Source: Chthoniobacter flavus (GTDB lineage Bacteria; Verrucomicrobiota; Verrucomicrobiia; Chthoniobacterales; Terrimicrobiaceae). From it: 48,170 nucleotides of DNA. Both the position numbers and the translations under genes were made by a program. Positions 1 through 7,875 of the stretch are shown here, one piece after another. The number at the start of each line of letters is the position of its first letter. Positions within the stretch are counted from its first letter, which is position 1. The stretch spans positions 1-48,170 of the forward strand of contig CAMCXK010000015.1 in the NCBI GenBank assembly GCA_945883435.1, read 5' to 3'. The notes under the pieces are model-generated. The model worked only from the letters and a program-made list of their open reading frames with translations. It had not been told where the DNA came from and searched no databases.

Positions 1-1306
1 ACTCGTCCACAGCGGTGCCCTTGCCGAAGGTCGCCCATACAGAGGCTTCGACCTGAAAATATATGCCCAGTTCATCGGCGGCCTGAAAAGCCGCCTCGGG
101 TGGACACCACGAGTGGAACCGAACGTGATTGAGTCCGTGTTCCTGGCAGATGCGCAGGATACGTTTCCAAGATTCCACATCGGTTGGCGGATAACCGGTC
201 TTGGGGAAAATGCAGCCGTCGTTGGTTCCGCGCAGGAAAATTGGACGCCCATTGATCGTGAATTGGGTGCCTTTGGTGCCGATCTCCCGCAACCCGAAAA
301 CCACTTCTCGCCGGACCTCCACCACACCTTTCGTTTCCAAGGTCAGCCGGTAAAGAACCGGGGAGAACTCGTCCCAAAGATGGGCGGACTCCCCCAGCGG
401 ATACTCAAATTCCAAGAGTCCTTCTTTGTTCAACCCCTTCAACGGAATACTTATCGGAGGAGGAGGCGCACCGGTTGGGCCGTTGAAAGCTTCGGCCTGG
501 ACTTGCAGAGTGCCACCTGCCAGTGCCGATGGATTTGTGGAAGCATACCGCGCAACGACTTTTACACTGCGCTGCTTCACATCGGGATAGACCTGCACGT
601 CCTCAAAGCTAAAACCCGGCGCCCTGCGCTCCAAGAAGATCCGGCCGATCACGCCATTCCACGCCGTCTGGGTGTGATCGGTCACACCGTGGGAATCCGC
701 TCCCACCGGGACCACCATGCCATTGTGAATCCGGATCGTGATTCTCTGCTCCCCGGGTATCAGCCACTCGGTCAAATCGTATTCGTGCGGGGCGGCAAGG
801 CCATCTTGACTGCCGACCCTCTTCCCGTTCACCCACACCTCGGTTTGCCAGTGGGGCCGTTCCAGATGGAGAATGACACGCTGGCCAGACCAGTCCGGCG
901 GCAGCGTGACCTTGCGCTGATACCATGCCGATCCCACATAATGCCTTCGCGGAGTCAACCAGCCGGGCACCTTGAACTCTCCATCTCCCGACCCGACATA
1001 GGGAGCAAACCGGGCGTCATTGGCGCTCTTGGCGCCCAAATCCACCACCCACCCGGTCTTGGCCGAGGGCTTGGAGCCATAGCCCTGCTCCTGTAAAGAA
1101 CCCGGAAGTTTAATGGTTTCCGCGGCGGGCAAATCCGATGCAAACCAGTTTTCCGTCACCCCCACCCGGCGCGGATCCAGCGCCAGGCGCCAAGGCCCTT
1201 CAAGTCCTAGGACATGGCTGACCGCTGGTTCCCCTGCGATCAAGCCGGCGCAACAACACAGGCTTGCCATAACCGCAAACGTCCATATCTGTTGGGCTTT
1301 TACCAT
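1..1306 (-). CDS. Glycoside hydrolase family 2 protein, secreted (3' part outside window)
   Basis: The frame is open from an ATG at 1306 to the left edge: 435 residues with no stop, so the C-terminal part is missing. Residues 1-25 form a signal peptide (hydrophobic, Cys-rich), which points to the periplasm or outer surface. Residues about 30-225 match the GH2 sugar-binding jelly roll (YVGSAWYQRKVTLP at 123-136, EVWVNGKRVG at 156-165). Residues about 230-345 look like the immunoglobulin-like GH2 domain. The TIM barrel begins with INGRPIFLRGTNDG at 351-364 and HVRFHSWCPPEAAF at 394-407. The catalytic acid/base and nucleophile glutamates lie beyond the edge, so activity cannot be judged. GH2 enzymes are exo-acting beta-glycosidases (galactose, mannose, glucuronate); the substrate is not identifiable here. 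It starts 7 nt after the stop of the esterase gene, so the two are probably co-transcribed. Confidence 0.88.
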   Translation of the reverse strand, partial: MVKAQQIWTFAVMASLCCCAGLIAGEPAVSHVLGLEGPWRLALDPRRVGVTENWFASDLPAAETIKLPGSLQEQGYGSKPSAKTGWVVDLGAKSANDARFAPYVGSGDGEFKVPGWLTPRRHYVGSAWYQRKVTLPPDWSGQRVILHLERPHWQTEVWVNGKRVGSQDGLAAPHEYDLTEWLIPGEQRITIRIHNGMVVPVGADSHGVTDHTQTAWNGVIGRIFLERRAPGFSFEDVQVYPDVKQRSVKVVARYASTNPSALAGGTLQVQAEAFNGPTGAPPPPISIPLKGLNKEGLLEFEYPLGESAHLWDEFSPVLYRLTLETKGVVEVRREVVFGLREIGTKGTQFTINGRPIFLRGTNDGCIFPKTGYPPTDVESWKRILRICQEHGLNHVRFHSWCPPEAAFQAADELGIYFQVEASVWATFGKGTAVDE

Positions 1307-1313
1307 AAGACGT

Positions 1314-3548
1314 TTACTTTTTAGCAGGCAAGTTGTTGCGGATCGCCTCGGCAACGGCTTTTGCCAGCAACTGACACCCCTCTGAATTGAAATGGACGTT
1401 GCCCTTGCTAATGGTCAACTTGTCCACCTGCGGGGTGATGACCGAGTAAAGATCGTTGAAGCCCATGCCATGCTTGGCAGTCAGTTTGCGGGCCACTTCA
1501 TTGATCCGGATAATGTCCGGATTGGCCTTTGGATCCAGGCTTTCACCGGGTTTTTTGCTCGGCACCGGGGTGGTGGCCACCCAAATAATTTTTCCGGTGC
1601 CCACGGTGGCTTGGAGTTCCAGCAGATACTTTTCCAGCAATGCCTCATACTGATCTGGCGGCTCTTTGCAGTCCCCATGCAACCCATGATTGATATGGAG
1701 CAGGGCCAGTTCGTCTTTCTTAATCCCCCACAATGGGCGGGGCTGGCCAAGAGCCCCCCTTGATCCTTGCGGAGTAGTGAGCGGCACCACATTGGCAACG
1801 CCCTCCAACATCGCGCGCACCTCAAACCGGTATCCGTTGTGGATGGAGTCCCCAATGGTCATGACCCAAGGAAGTGTCGGATCCTCAACCGGATAGATAT
1901 CTATTGCCTCGACAGGTTTCTCCGGCAAGGGGTAGCGAAGCGCCATCTGGATGTTGCCATTCGGAATCATGCCCCGGCAGTTGATCTGGTCATCCGAACG
2001 GAATGCCGGAGACGGCACGCCCGTTGGCCCTGTCAAAGTGGGAGGATATTTACTGTGCTTGCGCCAGTCATAGCGGACAGCTTCCGGTGCGGGCACCTTG
2101 GGATGCTCCACGACGATGGAGCCGTTGCGGGTCGTGCCTGTGGCCCAGACCCAGTGGGTATTGGGGCTGTATAGGTTAAAGCCGGTGATGGCGGTGCCCT
2201 CCGCAGGCAACAAGGCAGGGTTGTCCACGCTTAAGACCATCGAGTTGCCGGAGGGGGTTGCCGCCGTGATTACTGGAGCCACCGCAACCGGTTTTCCTGC
2301 GCCGAGTTCGGCGGCTATCGGCGCCACGCGTTTGGCAAGCCTCGCCAAATCCGGAACACGGCTTCGATTGGTCGTGTCATACAGGTCGGCAAAGGGAATC
2401 AGCGCCGCATGCGGCAGTGTCGCCACCATGCGATAGGCATTGGCCAGCTCCGATCCAGCCACATAAGTCTCATCCCCCGCTCCATGTGGCCAGGGACCCA
2501 GACAAAGGACCGGCAACTTCTCGTTCTTCCATTCTTTTCGCCATTCGGCGATCATTCCTTCCGCAATCCGACCCACCGCTCCGGGGTTTCCCATGTTGCC
2601 GATCCCAGGCACAAATAAAATCCCGCGGACCGGGGTCTGGGTCAAAGGTGCTAGAAGGCCATTCCACACCGTGGAGGGGGCTTGGATTTTATCGATACCC
2701 GGCATTGCCGGAGGAGCATTATCTTCTTTAACCGCAGCCAGCTTTTCGTAAAACCAAACATCATATTCCTTCTCGTCCTTGGGAGTTTCCAAGTGGCCAT
2801 TTTTCGCCTTCCACGCCGCCAACTTTTGCTCGAAATGGGTTTTTGCCGCTCCCAGCAACCGCTCCACGCTCAAAATCTTCATCAAATCGTCGTTCCAAGG
2901 AAGGGCGGAAAGCACATTTTCCGGTGCCCAAGCCTCAATCAAGTCGCCGCTAAACGTCAGCCCGCCTGAATTGGGAGTTTCGGATACCGCTGTAATCACT
3001 CCCACCGGAACTCGTTTTTCACATTGAGAATAAGCTTTTGCAAACTGCACCGCAAACGCCGAATCGGTGGCTTCACCCAAGACTTCCCATTTGGCAGGCG
3101 GAATATCACTCATCGGCAACTTCGCCGTGCGGAACGGCAGCTTCAGAATCCTCAATGGTTCACCCTCCACTTTTGGCGAAACATCCTTGGGGGCCGTCAG
3201 CAAACTGGGTGATCCGGTGAGAATCCAGACATCGCCCACAAGAACATTGCGGACGATCAGCTCTGTGCTGGCTATTATTCTAAGATCCATACCCTTGTCG
3301 TTGGCTTCAAACGGATCAAGTTCCACTTTCCATCGCCCCTCCCCATCCGAGACCGTTTTCTTGCTTTGCCCTCCAAGGACCACCGTGATTTCCGCGCCCG
3401 CCTCCGCTGTGCCCCAGACCGGAACCGGAACCTGACGCTGAATAACCATGCCGTCGCTAAACAGGCCCGCCAACTCGACAGCGGCCAGCGCGGAACACGG
3501 GGCGATCGCGGCGGCCAACGCAAAGAATATCAACGTGAGTTTTTTCAT
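1314..3548 (-). CDS. Secreted double esterase: degenerate sialate O-acetylesterase half fused to SGNH hydrolase half
   Basis: 744 residues with a signal peptide (about 1-22). Residues 23-420 follow the layout of sialate 9-O-acetylesterases (beta-sandwich start LFSDGMVIQRQVPVPVWG), but the usual catalytic blocks are altered. GDVW is followed by ILTGSPSLL (109-117) where GQSNM normally carries the serine. The block that is normally WYQGESN reads FVPGIGN (322-328). The block that normally carries the D-x-x-H pair reads DLYDTTNRSRVPDL with no histidine. Residues about 555-740 are a second, apparently intact SGNH hydrolase: GDS at 566-568, NHGLHG at 620-625, and VHFNSEG with H719; the usual Asp three residues before the His is replaced. 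The protein probably removes acyl groups from a glycan outside the cytoplasm. The first half may serve only as a binding scaffold. It lies directly upstream of the GH2 gene. Confidence 0.85.
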   Translation of the reverse strand: MKKLTLIFFALAAAIAPCSALAAVELAGLFSDGMVIQRQVPVPVWGTAEAGAEITVVLGGQSKKTVSDGEGRWKVELDPFEANDKGMDLRIIASTELIVRNVLVGDVWILTGSPSLLTAPKDVSPKVEGEPLRILKLPFRTAKLPMSDIPPAKWEVLGEATDSAFAVQFAKAYSQCEKRVPVGVITAVSETPNSGGLTFSGDLIEAWAPENVLSALPWNDDLMKILSVERLLGAAKTHFEQKLAAWKAKNGHLETPKDEKEYDVWFYEKLAAVKEDNAPPAMPGIDKIQAPSTVWNGLLAPLTQTPVRGILFVPGIGNMGNPGAVGRIAEGMIAEWRKEWKNEKLPVLCLGPWPHGAGDETYVAGSELANAYRMVATLPHAALIPFADLYDTTNRSRVPDLARLAKRVAPIAAELGAGKPVAVAPVITAATPSGNSMVLSVDNPALLPAEGTAITGFNLYSPNTHWVWATGTTRNGSIVVEHPKVPAPEAVRYDWRKHSKYPPTLTGPTGVPSPAFRSDDQINCRGMIPNGNIQMALRYPLPEKPVEAIDIYPVEDPTLPWVMTIGDSIHNGYRFEVRAMLEGVANVVPLTTPQGSRGALGQPRPLWGIKKDELALLHINHGLHGDCKEPPDQYEALLEKYLLELQATVGTGKIIWVATTPVPSKKPGESLDPKANPDIIRINEVARKLTAKHGMGFNDLYSVITPQVDKLTISKGNVHFNSEGCQLLAKAVAEAIRNNLPAKK

Positions 3549-4023
3549 AGGAATTTGGAAAAAAATGTTCTGAAATATTTTTTATGACAGACCGGCGCCG
3601 ATCTCCTGCTGGATCTCGCGGTCCACCAGGGACGCAGTCCACCAGATGACAGGATGGTGTGGATTTGGCAGAAACCCAGCGGTTGGCATCCAACACGTCT
3701 GCTCGTCACTGGAATTCATGCCTCCCGCGAAGGAGTCATACCATCCAATCCCTACTAAACAGCCGCTAATCCGGTTTCGTTTCATAAATCAATGAGCGTT
3801 TCATTTTTTGATTTTTGGGGAGGACATCATCTTTTACAAAGCACAGAAACATTCGAAAAGTCAAGCGCCGCGCTTAAATTTTTGCAGATATTTTTGCAAC
3901 GTTCAAATTGTTTTGCAATTTTCAAGAGGATGCACTCGAGGTTTCACAGGGGGTCTTCTGGAGTTTGATCAGAGCGATTCGCGCAATGCGTCCGAATGGG
4001 CCGCATTGGCCGTCCGCAGTCGG
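3549..4023. other. 475-bp intergenic region, no convincing gene
   Basis: This AT-richer stretch separates the secreted beta-strand protein gene from the esterase gene on the minus strand. It probably holds the promoter for the esterase-GH2 pair. I see an inverted repeat AATGA-N5-TCATT at 3791-3805 inside a run of A/T, a possible operator. A short palindrome AAGCGC-C-GCGCTT lies at 3863-3875. A 67-codon minus-strand frame (3582-3785) has no recognisable family, and I do not call it. Confidence 0.5.
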
Positions 4024-5232
4024 TCAAGAACCGACCTTGAGGACTCCAGTGGACTGATCGAACGTCCAAGTTGTGCCGCTTTCGGTGCGGGTCCAGGTCG
4101 TGCCGGTCTTTTTGAAGCCCTGCACTTGGAAATTGGATCCGTAGGTGATGGAGTCCAAGTTTTGGTCTACCAACTTCCATGAGTTGCCGTTGGCGACCTG
4201 CGCATGCGACAAATCGAGTATGAAGAAGCCATCAAGAAGCAACTCGCTTTGTTCTTTGTCCGGGGATTCCAGGATGGCATTGTTCACGCCATTGGCGCCG
4301 ATGTGGAATTTAATGGATCCATTGGGTGTCAGTTTGACCTGAAACGGGGCTTTGCCGGAGGTCACGCCGCCCGCGATGAGCGTGTTGCCGCGATGCTCGA
4401 AGGTGCTCTCGATATAAAGAATCGCGGCATTCCCAACATGCCTGTCCTTGACCGCAAGCGTCAGGCTGCCATTGCCAGAGGTGGGATATTGCAGGATCCA
4501 CTCCATGTTTTTTTCGGACCCGTTCCCTGGAAAGACCAATTCGCCCTCGTCCAGCACCTCAACCCGCGCGTTTGCCAGTTTATAACTCCCTCCCTGGGGT
4601 GTCGTCGCCTGAAAAGCCAGAACGCCCCGGTTCTTGAGTTGAAAAGTGATGTCCGGCCCTCCAAAATTGGAGTGACCACGGATCGAACCGCCGTTGATCA
4701 GCCAAGTTCCGGCGAAGTTTTTGTTGCCTTTTAGGCTCCGCAGCCACACCCATCCGGTTACCTCGATGGTTGCGGATCCAGCAAGCTCCGCGGCCAGAAT
4801 CAAATTCTGGGACCAAGTCTGATTGCTGACTCCGGTATCCAGAACCCAATTTCCATTTCCGGCGCCACCGCCCAACCGTTTTTGACCTTGGGAATCGCCG
4901 CCGATTCCGCCGGTTCCGAGAAGGATCGTGAACGGCAAGTCTTTTTGCGCGACGATCTCCACATCGGGCGCCTCAAAGGTCATTCCTCCGAAGTTGAGTT
5001 CGAGCGAGGAGTGGGCCGTGTATTTGCCGTCGTGGGTGATGTTGGCCGTGTCCCCCGGACCCGGCACAACCCCTCCCTCCCATGCTGCCGGGTCACTCAG
5101 ATCGAAAGAGTTGCCGGTCGTGCCGATCACTCCTCCTTGAACGGCCATCAGGCCTGACAATAAGACAGCCAGCGAACATCCCGCGAGGTTGCAGGTTTCG
5201 CCGCGTGTGTGGGTTCGTTTTGGCTTCATCAT
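4024..5232 (-). CDS. Secreted beta-strand-rich (autotransporter-associated-repeat-like) protein
   Basis: 402 residues from the ATG at 5232, chosen because AGGAAA sits 5 nt upstream; the longer frame upstream overlaps the dehydratase gene. The N-terminus has basic residues (MMKPKRTHTRGE) and then a hydrophobic signal segment (about 18-33). The rest is rich in Gly, Asn, Thr and Val in short alternating strands, e.g. GGAGNGNWVLDTG and the segments around GTWLINGGS and GNTLIAGGVTSG. This resembles the beta-helix/autotransporter-associated repeat proteins common in Verrucomicrobiota. No catalytic motif and no sorting tail is visible. Its place between fuconate dehydratase and the esterase/GH2 genes suggests a surface or glycan-contact role, but that is inference. 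Confidence 0.72.
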   Translation of the reverse strand: MMKPKRTHTRGETCNLAGCSLAVLLSGLMAVQGGVIGTTGNSFDLSDPAAWEGGVVPGPGDTANITHDGKYTAHSSLELNFGGMTFEAPDVEIVAQKDLPFTILLGTGGIGGDSQGQKRLGGGAGNGNWVLDTGVSNQTWSQNLILAAELAGSATIEVTGWVWLRSLKGNKNFAGTWLINGGSIRGHSNFGGPDITFQLKNRGVLAFQATTPQGGSYKLANARVEVLDEGELVFPGNGSEKNMEWILQYPTSGNGSLTLAVKDRHVGNAAILYIESTFEHRGNTLIAGGVTSGKAPFQVKLTPNGSIKFHIGANGVNNAILESPDKEQSELLLDGFFILDLSHAQVANGNSWKLVDQNLDSITYGSNFQVQGFKKTGTTWTRTESGTTWTFDQSTGVLKVGS

Positions 5233-5299
5233 GATGTTTCCTTTTGTTCGATGGGGTGAAAATTTCTCGATGGGGAGAGGAGCGTCAAAACCAGCCAAG

Positions 5300-6607
5300 C
5301 TAAGAGACCGGGGCCTCGTTAGTTTTTGATGCCTCGGGTTGGCAAGGTTTTTTTCCCGTCTCAACGGGTGCGAATCGTTTCGCAGGCTGTCGCAGTTCGC
5401 AGGATGCACCGGGGAGCCGGGGTGTTGCGTAGCGTGCCCCGATAATCCGGACGGGCTCGGTGAAGCGGTCCTGCAAGTGCGGGATGTGCTCGAGGAAGAT
5501 GGCTTCGTGGGCGAGAGCGATGTGGTTGAAAAGCACGAGGTGCTGGTGGAGTTGGCCCATATCGCCGACATGGGGGATGACGGGAACACCGAATTTTTTG
5601 GCGAGAAGACTGACGACCAGAAACTCGCTTACACCAGCCACGCGCACGGCATCGACTTGGCAGATGGCCAGCGCACCGGCCTGAAGATAGTTTTTGAAAA
5701 GAATCCGGTTCGGGACGTGTTCGCCGGCCGCCACTTTCACGGGAGCAATCGCCCCGGCGATGGTGCGGTGTCCAAGCAGATCGTCGGGATGTGTCGGCTC
5801 TTCAAGCCAGAAGAGGTTCAGGTCGCGCGTGGCTTCGGCAAAGGCGATCGACTGTGCAATGGTCCATTGCTGGTTGGCATCGACCATGAGGCGCACCGCG
5901 TCGCCTGCGGCCTGGCGCACGAGACGGGCCCGCCGCACGTCGCGGGCGATATCCGGCGAGCCGACTTTGAGTTTCATGGCCGTGAATCCCTCGGCGGCGG
6001 ATTTGGCGACATTGGCGGCCACCTGTTCGTCGCTGTAGTTGAACCAGCCGATCGAGGTGTCGTAACCGGGATACCCGGCCTCGAGAATGTTCCCGCGGCG
6101 GCTGCGGGTTGACCGGGCGCATTCGATCAGGTCCCGAGCCTCCTCCAAGGTGAGCGCATCCGTGATATAGGAAAAATCCAGCGTCGCGAGCAACTCCTCC
6201 GCGCCGAGATCCAAGAGCAGTTTCCAGAGCGGCACGCCCCGCTTGCGGGCCCAAAGGTCCCAACAGGCATTCGTCACCGAGGCGAGGGCCAGATGCACGA
6301 GGCCCTTGTGCGGCCCGAGCCAGCGGAATTGCTGCTCATCGGAAAGCTTGCGTTGAAACTCCCCGAAGTTGGCCATGACTTCTTCAATGTCGCGGCCTGC
6401 CAGTTGCCTTGCATAAAATTCGGCCGCCTGGCAGACGAGGTCGTTTCCCTCCCCGAGTGTGAAGGCGAGGCCTGTGCCGGTGAGCCCGGAGTCGTCATGC
6501 AGGAGCGTGGCGGCGTAGGAATAAACGGGGTCCCGGTGAATGGCATCGCTCCCATGGCCAGAGCCAATCGGGAAGCGGGCGTCGCGGGTGGAGATGGATG
6601 TGATCAT
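5300..6607 (-). CDS. L-fuconate dehydratase-like enolase superfamily enzyme
   Basis: 435 residues from the ATG at 6607. The mandelate-racemase/enolase barrel is clear. KLK (212-214) supplies the general base. The metal ligands are D243 (in VDANQQW), E269 (in LEEPTHPDD) and E296 (in GEHVPN). H346 (in IPHVGDMGQLHQHL) is the second acid/base. The GEHVPNRILFKNYLQAGALAICQVDAVR-type region and the wide spacing to H346 are typical of L-fuconate dehydratases, which make 2-keto-3-deoxy-L-fuconate. A related acid-sugar dehydratase (e.g. for rhamnonate or galactonate) is possible. It begins 8 nt after the dehydrogenase stop, in the same operon as the mutarotase and symporter, which fits a non-phosphorylating fucose route in the cytoplasm. 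Confidence 0.87.
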   Translation of the reverse strand: MITSISTRDARFPIGSGHGSDAIHRDPVYSYAATLLHDDSGLTGTGLAFTLGEGNDLVCQAAEFYARQLAGRDIEEVMANFGEFQRKLSDEQQFRWLGPHKGLVHLALASVTNACWDLWARKRGVPLWKLLLDLGAEELLATLDFSYITDALTLEEARDLIECARSTRSRRGNILEAGYPGYDTSIGWFNYSDEQVAANVAKSAAEGFTAMKLKVGSPDIARDVRRARLVRQAAGDAVRLMVDANQQWTIAQSIAFAEATRDLNLFWLEEPTHPDDLLGHRTIAGAIAPVKVAAGEHVPNRILFKNYLQAGALAICQVDAVRVAGVSEFLVVSLLAKKFGVPVIPHVGDMGQLHQHLVLFNHIALAHEAIFLEHIPHLQDRFTEPVRIIGARYATPRLPGASCELRQPAKRFAPVETGKKPCQPEASKTNEAPVS

Positions 6608-6615
6608 AAAAAAAT

Positions 6616-7383
6616 TCAGCGCCGGTAGCCGAGTTCGGCACCGCCGGTGACATGCATGAGATGGCCGGTGACAAAGCGGGCCTTGTCCGAAAGCAGATAA
6701 ACACAGGCATCGGCAATCACATCGCCCTCGGGGCAGAAGGCCAGGGGATGGATTTCGGCCAGATAGCGGGAGATGCCCGCGGGATCGGGTTGCTCGGACG
6801 CCCACTGGCGCAGCATCGGAGTCCAGACTCCCGCAGGACACACCGCGTTCACCCGGATTCCATGGCGAGCGTAGTCGAGGGCCATCGATTTTGTAAGGGC
6901 GTTCATCGCGCCTTTGGTGGCCGAGTAGGCGGCGTGGATTTCCTGACCGATTTCACCGACCAGGCTGCTGGTGTTCAAGATGCACCCGCGTGTCGTTTGA
7001 AGGGCCTCAAACCCATATTTTGCAGTCCAGAAAACACCTTTGACATTGATCTGGAAGAGACGGTCCCACTCCGCCCCGGTGGTTTCATGGAGCGCAGCAG
7101 ACGGCGTGGCGATGCCGGCATTGTTGTGGATCGCGTCCAAGCGGCCGAACATGGCGAGAACACTCTCCAGCGCAGAGCGGACTTGCTCGCCATCGGAAAC
7201 ATCGCAGCCCAGACCGAGGTGCGGGGCGCCTATCAACGCCGCAGCGTGTCGGGCCTCCCCGGCATCCGGACAGCAGAGCGCCACCCGTGCCCCCTCGCGG
7301 GCATAAGCCTTGGCGCACTCAAAGCCGATGCCGGCAGATCCCCCGGTGAGGAAAATGATTTTGCCGCTGAGAAGTTCCTGCAT
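6616..7383 (-). CDS. Short-chain dehydrogenase, probable L-fucose dehydrogenase
   Basis: 255 residues from the ATG at 7383; a longer in-frame extension runs into the mutarotase gene and is unlikely. Rossmann cofactor motif TGGSAGIG at 13-20, NNAG at 87-90, catalytic S140, Y153 and K157 (YSATK). The C-terminal VTGGAELGY and the PAGVWTPM segment resemble the HSD17B14/L-fucose dehydrogenase branch of the family. Expected role: NAD(P)-dependent oxidation of L-fucose to the lactone, upstream of the fuconate dehydratase encoded next. An alternative is the 2-keto-3-deoxy-fuconate dehydrogenase step of the same pathway. The start is weak in Shine-Dalgarno signal, which fits translational coupling to the preceding gene. 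Confidence 0.85.
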   Translation of the reverse strand: MQELLSGKIIFLTGGSAGIGFECAKAYAREGARVALCCPDAGEARHAAALIGAPHLGLGCDVSDGEQVRSALESVLAMFGRLDAIHNNAGIATPSAALHETTGAEWDRLFQINVKGVFWTAKYGFEALQTTRGCILNTSSLVGEIGQEIHAAYSATKGAMNALTKSMALDYARHGIRVNAVCPAGVWTPMLRQWASEQPDPAGISRYLAEIHPLAFCPEGDVIADACVYLLSDKARFVTGHLMHVTGGAELGYRR

Positions 7384-7400
7384 GGGGTGTGACGGTGGCG

Positions 7401-7865
7401 TCAGTCGAGGTGCATGACCTGCTCCATGCCCAGCCATTGGCTTCCATCGGGAGTCCCGGGAAGACGGATTTGGCAGGCATCGGTGAGCGGCCACCATTTG
7501 TTTTTTGTGGTGGGGTCGGTGGCGATCGATGCGAAGTCCGCCTCGGGATTTGTTCCGGTATATTCAAAATGGCTCACCAACAGGCGCTTTCCAGCAATCT
7601 CGGTGACATAGATATTGAAATTGCGAATATTCGCCTTCGCAATGGCGGCGCGGACTTCCGGCCAGACATTGGCGTGCAGCTCGCGGTATTCCCGCTCCTT
7701 CTCCGGTCGAAGTTCGATGATCGAGCCATAGTATTTCACTGGGGCTTGGGCGGCATCTTCAGGTTTCGGGTTGGTGGGACCGTGGATGGGTTGGACTTTG
7801 GGCATGGATTGGCAGGAACTCAGGAGCAAGCCGAGCGCGATCAGTGGAAGGGCTGGTGTTTTCAT
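7401..7865 (-). CDS. Lipoprotein of the L-rhamnose/L-fucose mutarotase (DUF718) family
   Basis: 154 residues from the ATG at 7865. Residues 1-18 form a lipoprotein signal with lipobox LSSC (C18), so the protein should be exported and lipid-anchored. The mature part matches RhaM-type mutarotases: YRELHANVWPEV (active-site Tyr/His region), RNFNIYV, and WWPLTDAC near the C-terminus. Known family members are cytoplasmic and about 105 residues long; they interconvert alpha and beta anomers of 6-deoxy sugars. Here the enzyme would act outside the cytoplasm, next to the importer encoded 10 nt upstream. Confidence 0.85.
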   Translation of the reverse strand: MKTPALPLIALGLLLSSCQSMPKVQPIHGPTNPKPEDAAQAPVKYYGSIIELRPEKEREYRELHANVWPEVRAAIAKANIRNFNIYVTEIAGKRLLVSHFEYTGTNPEADFASIATDPTTKNKWWPLTDACQIRLPGTPDGSQWLGMEQVMHLD

Positions 7866-7875
7866 GAAGTTTGGT

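Noticed and set aside
113-1096. Open frame of 327 codons on the + strand
   Set aside because: It is the antisense shadow of the GH2 gene, whose minus-strand translation gives clear family motifs.
3582-3785. Minus-strand frame of 67 codons in the intergenic gap
   Set aside because: No family resemblance, no signal peptide, and no clear ribosome-binding site.
5233-5589. Longer start of the secreted beta-strand protein
   Set aside because: The extension runs into the dehydratase gene in another frame, and the signal peptide and ribosome-binding site fit the ATG at 5232.
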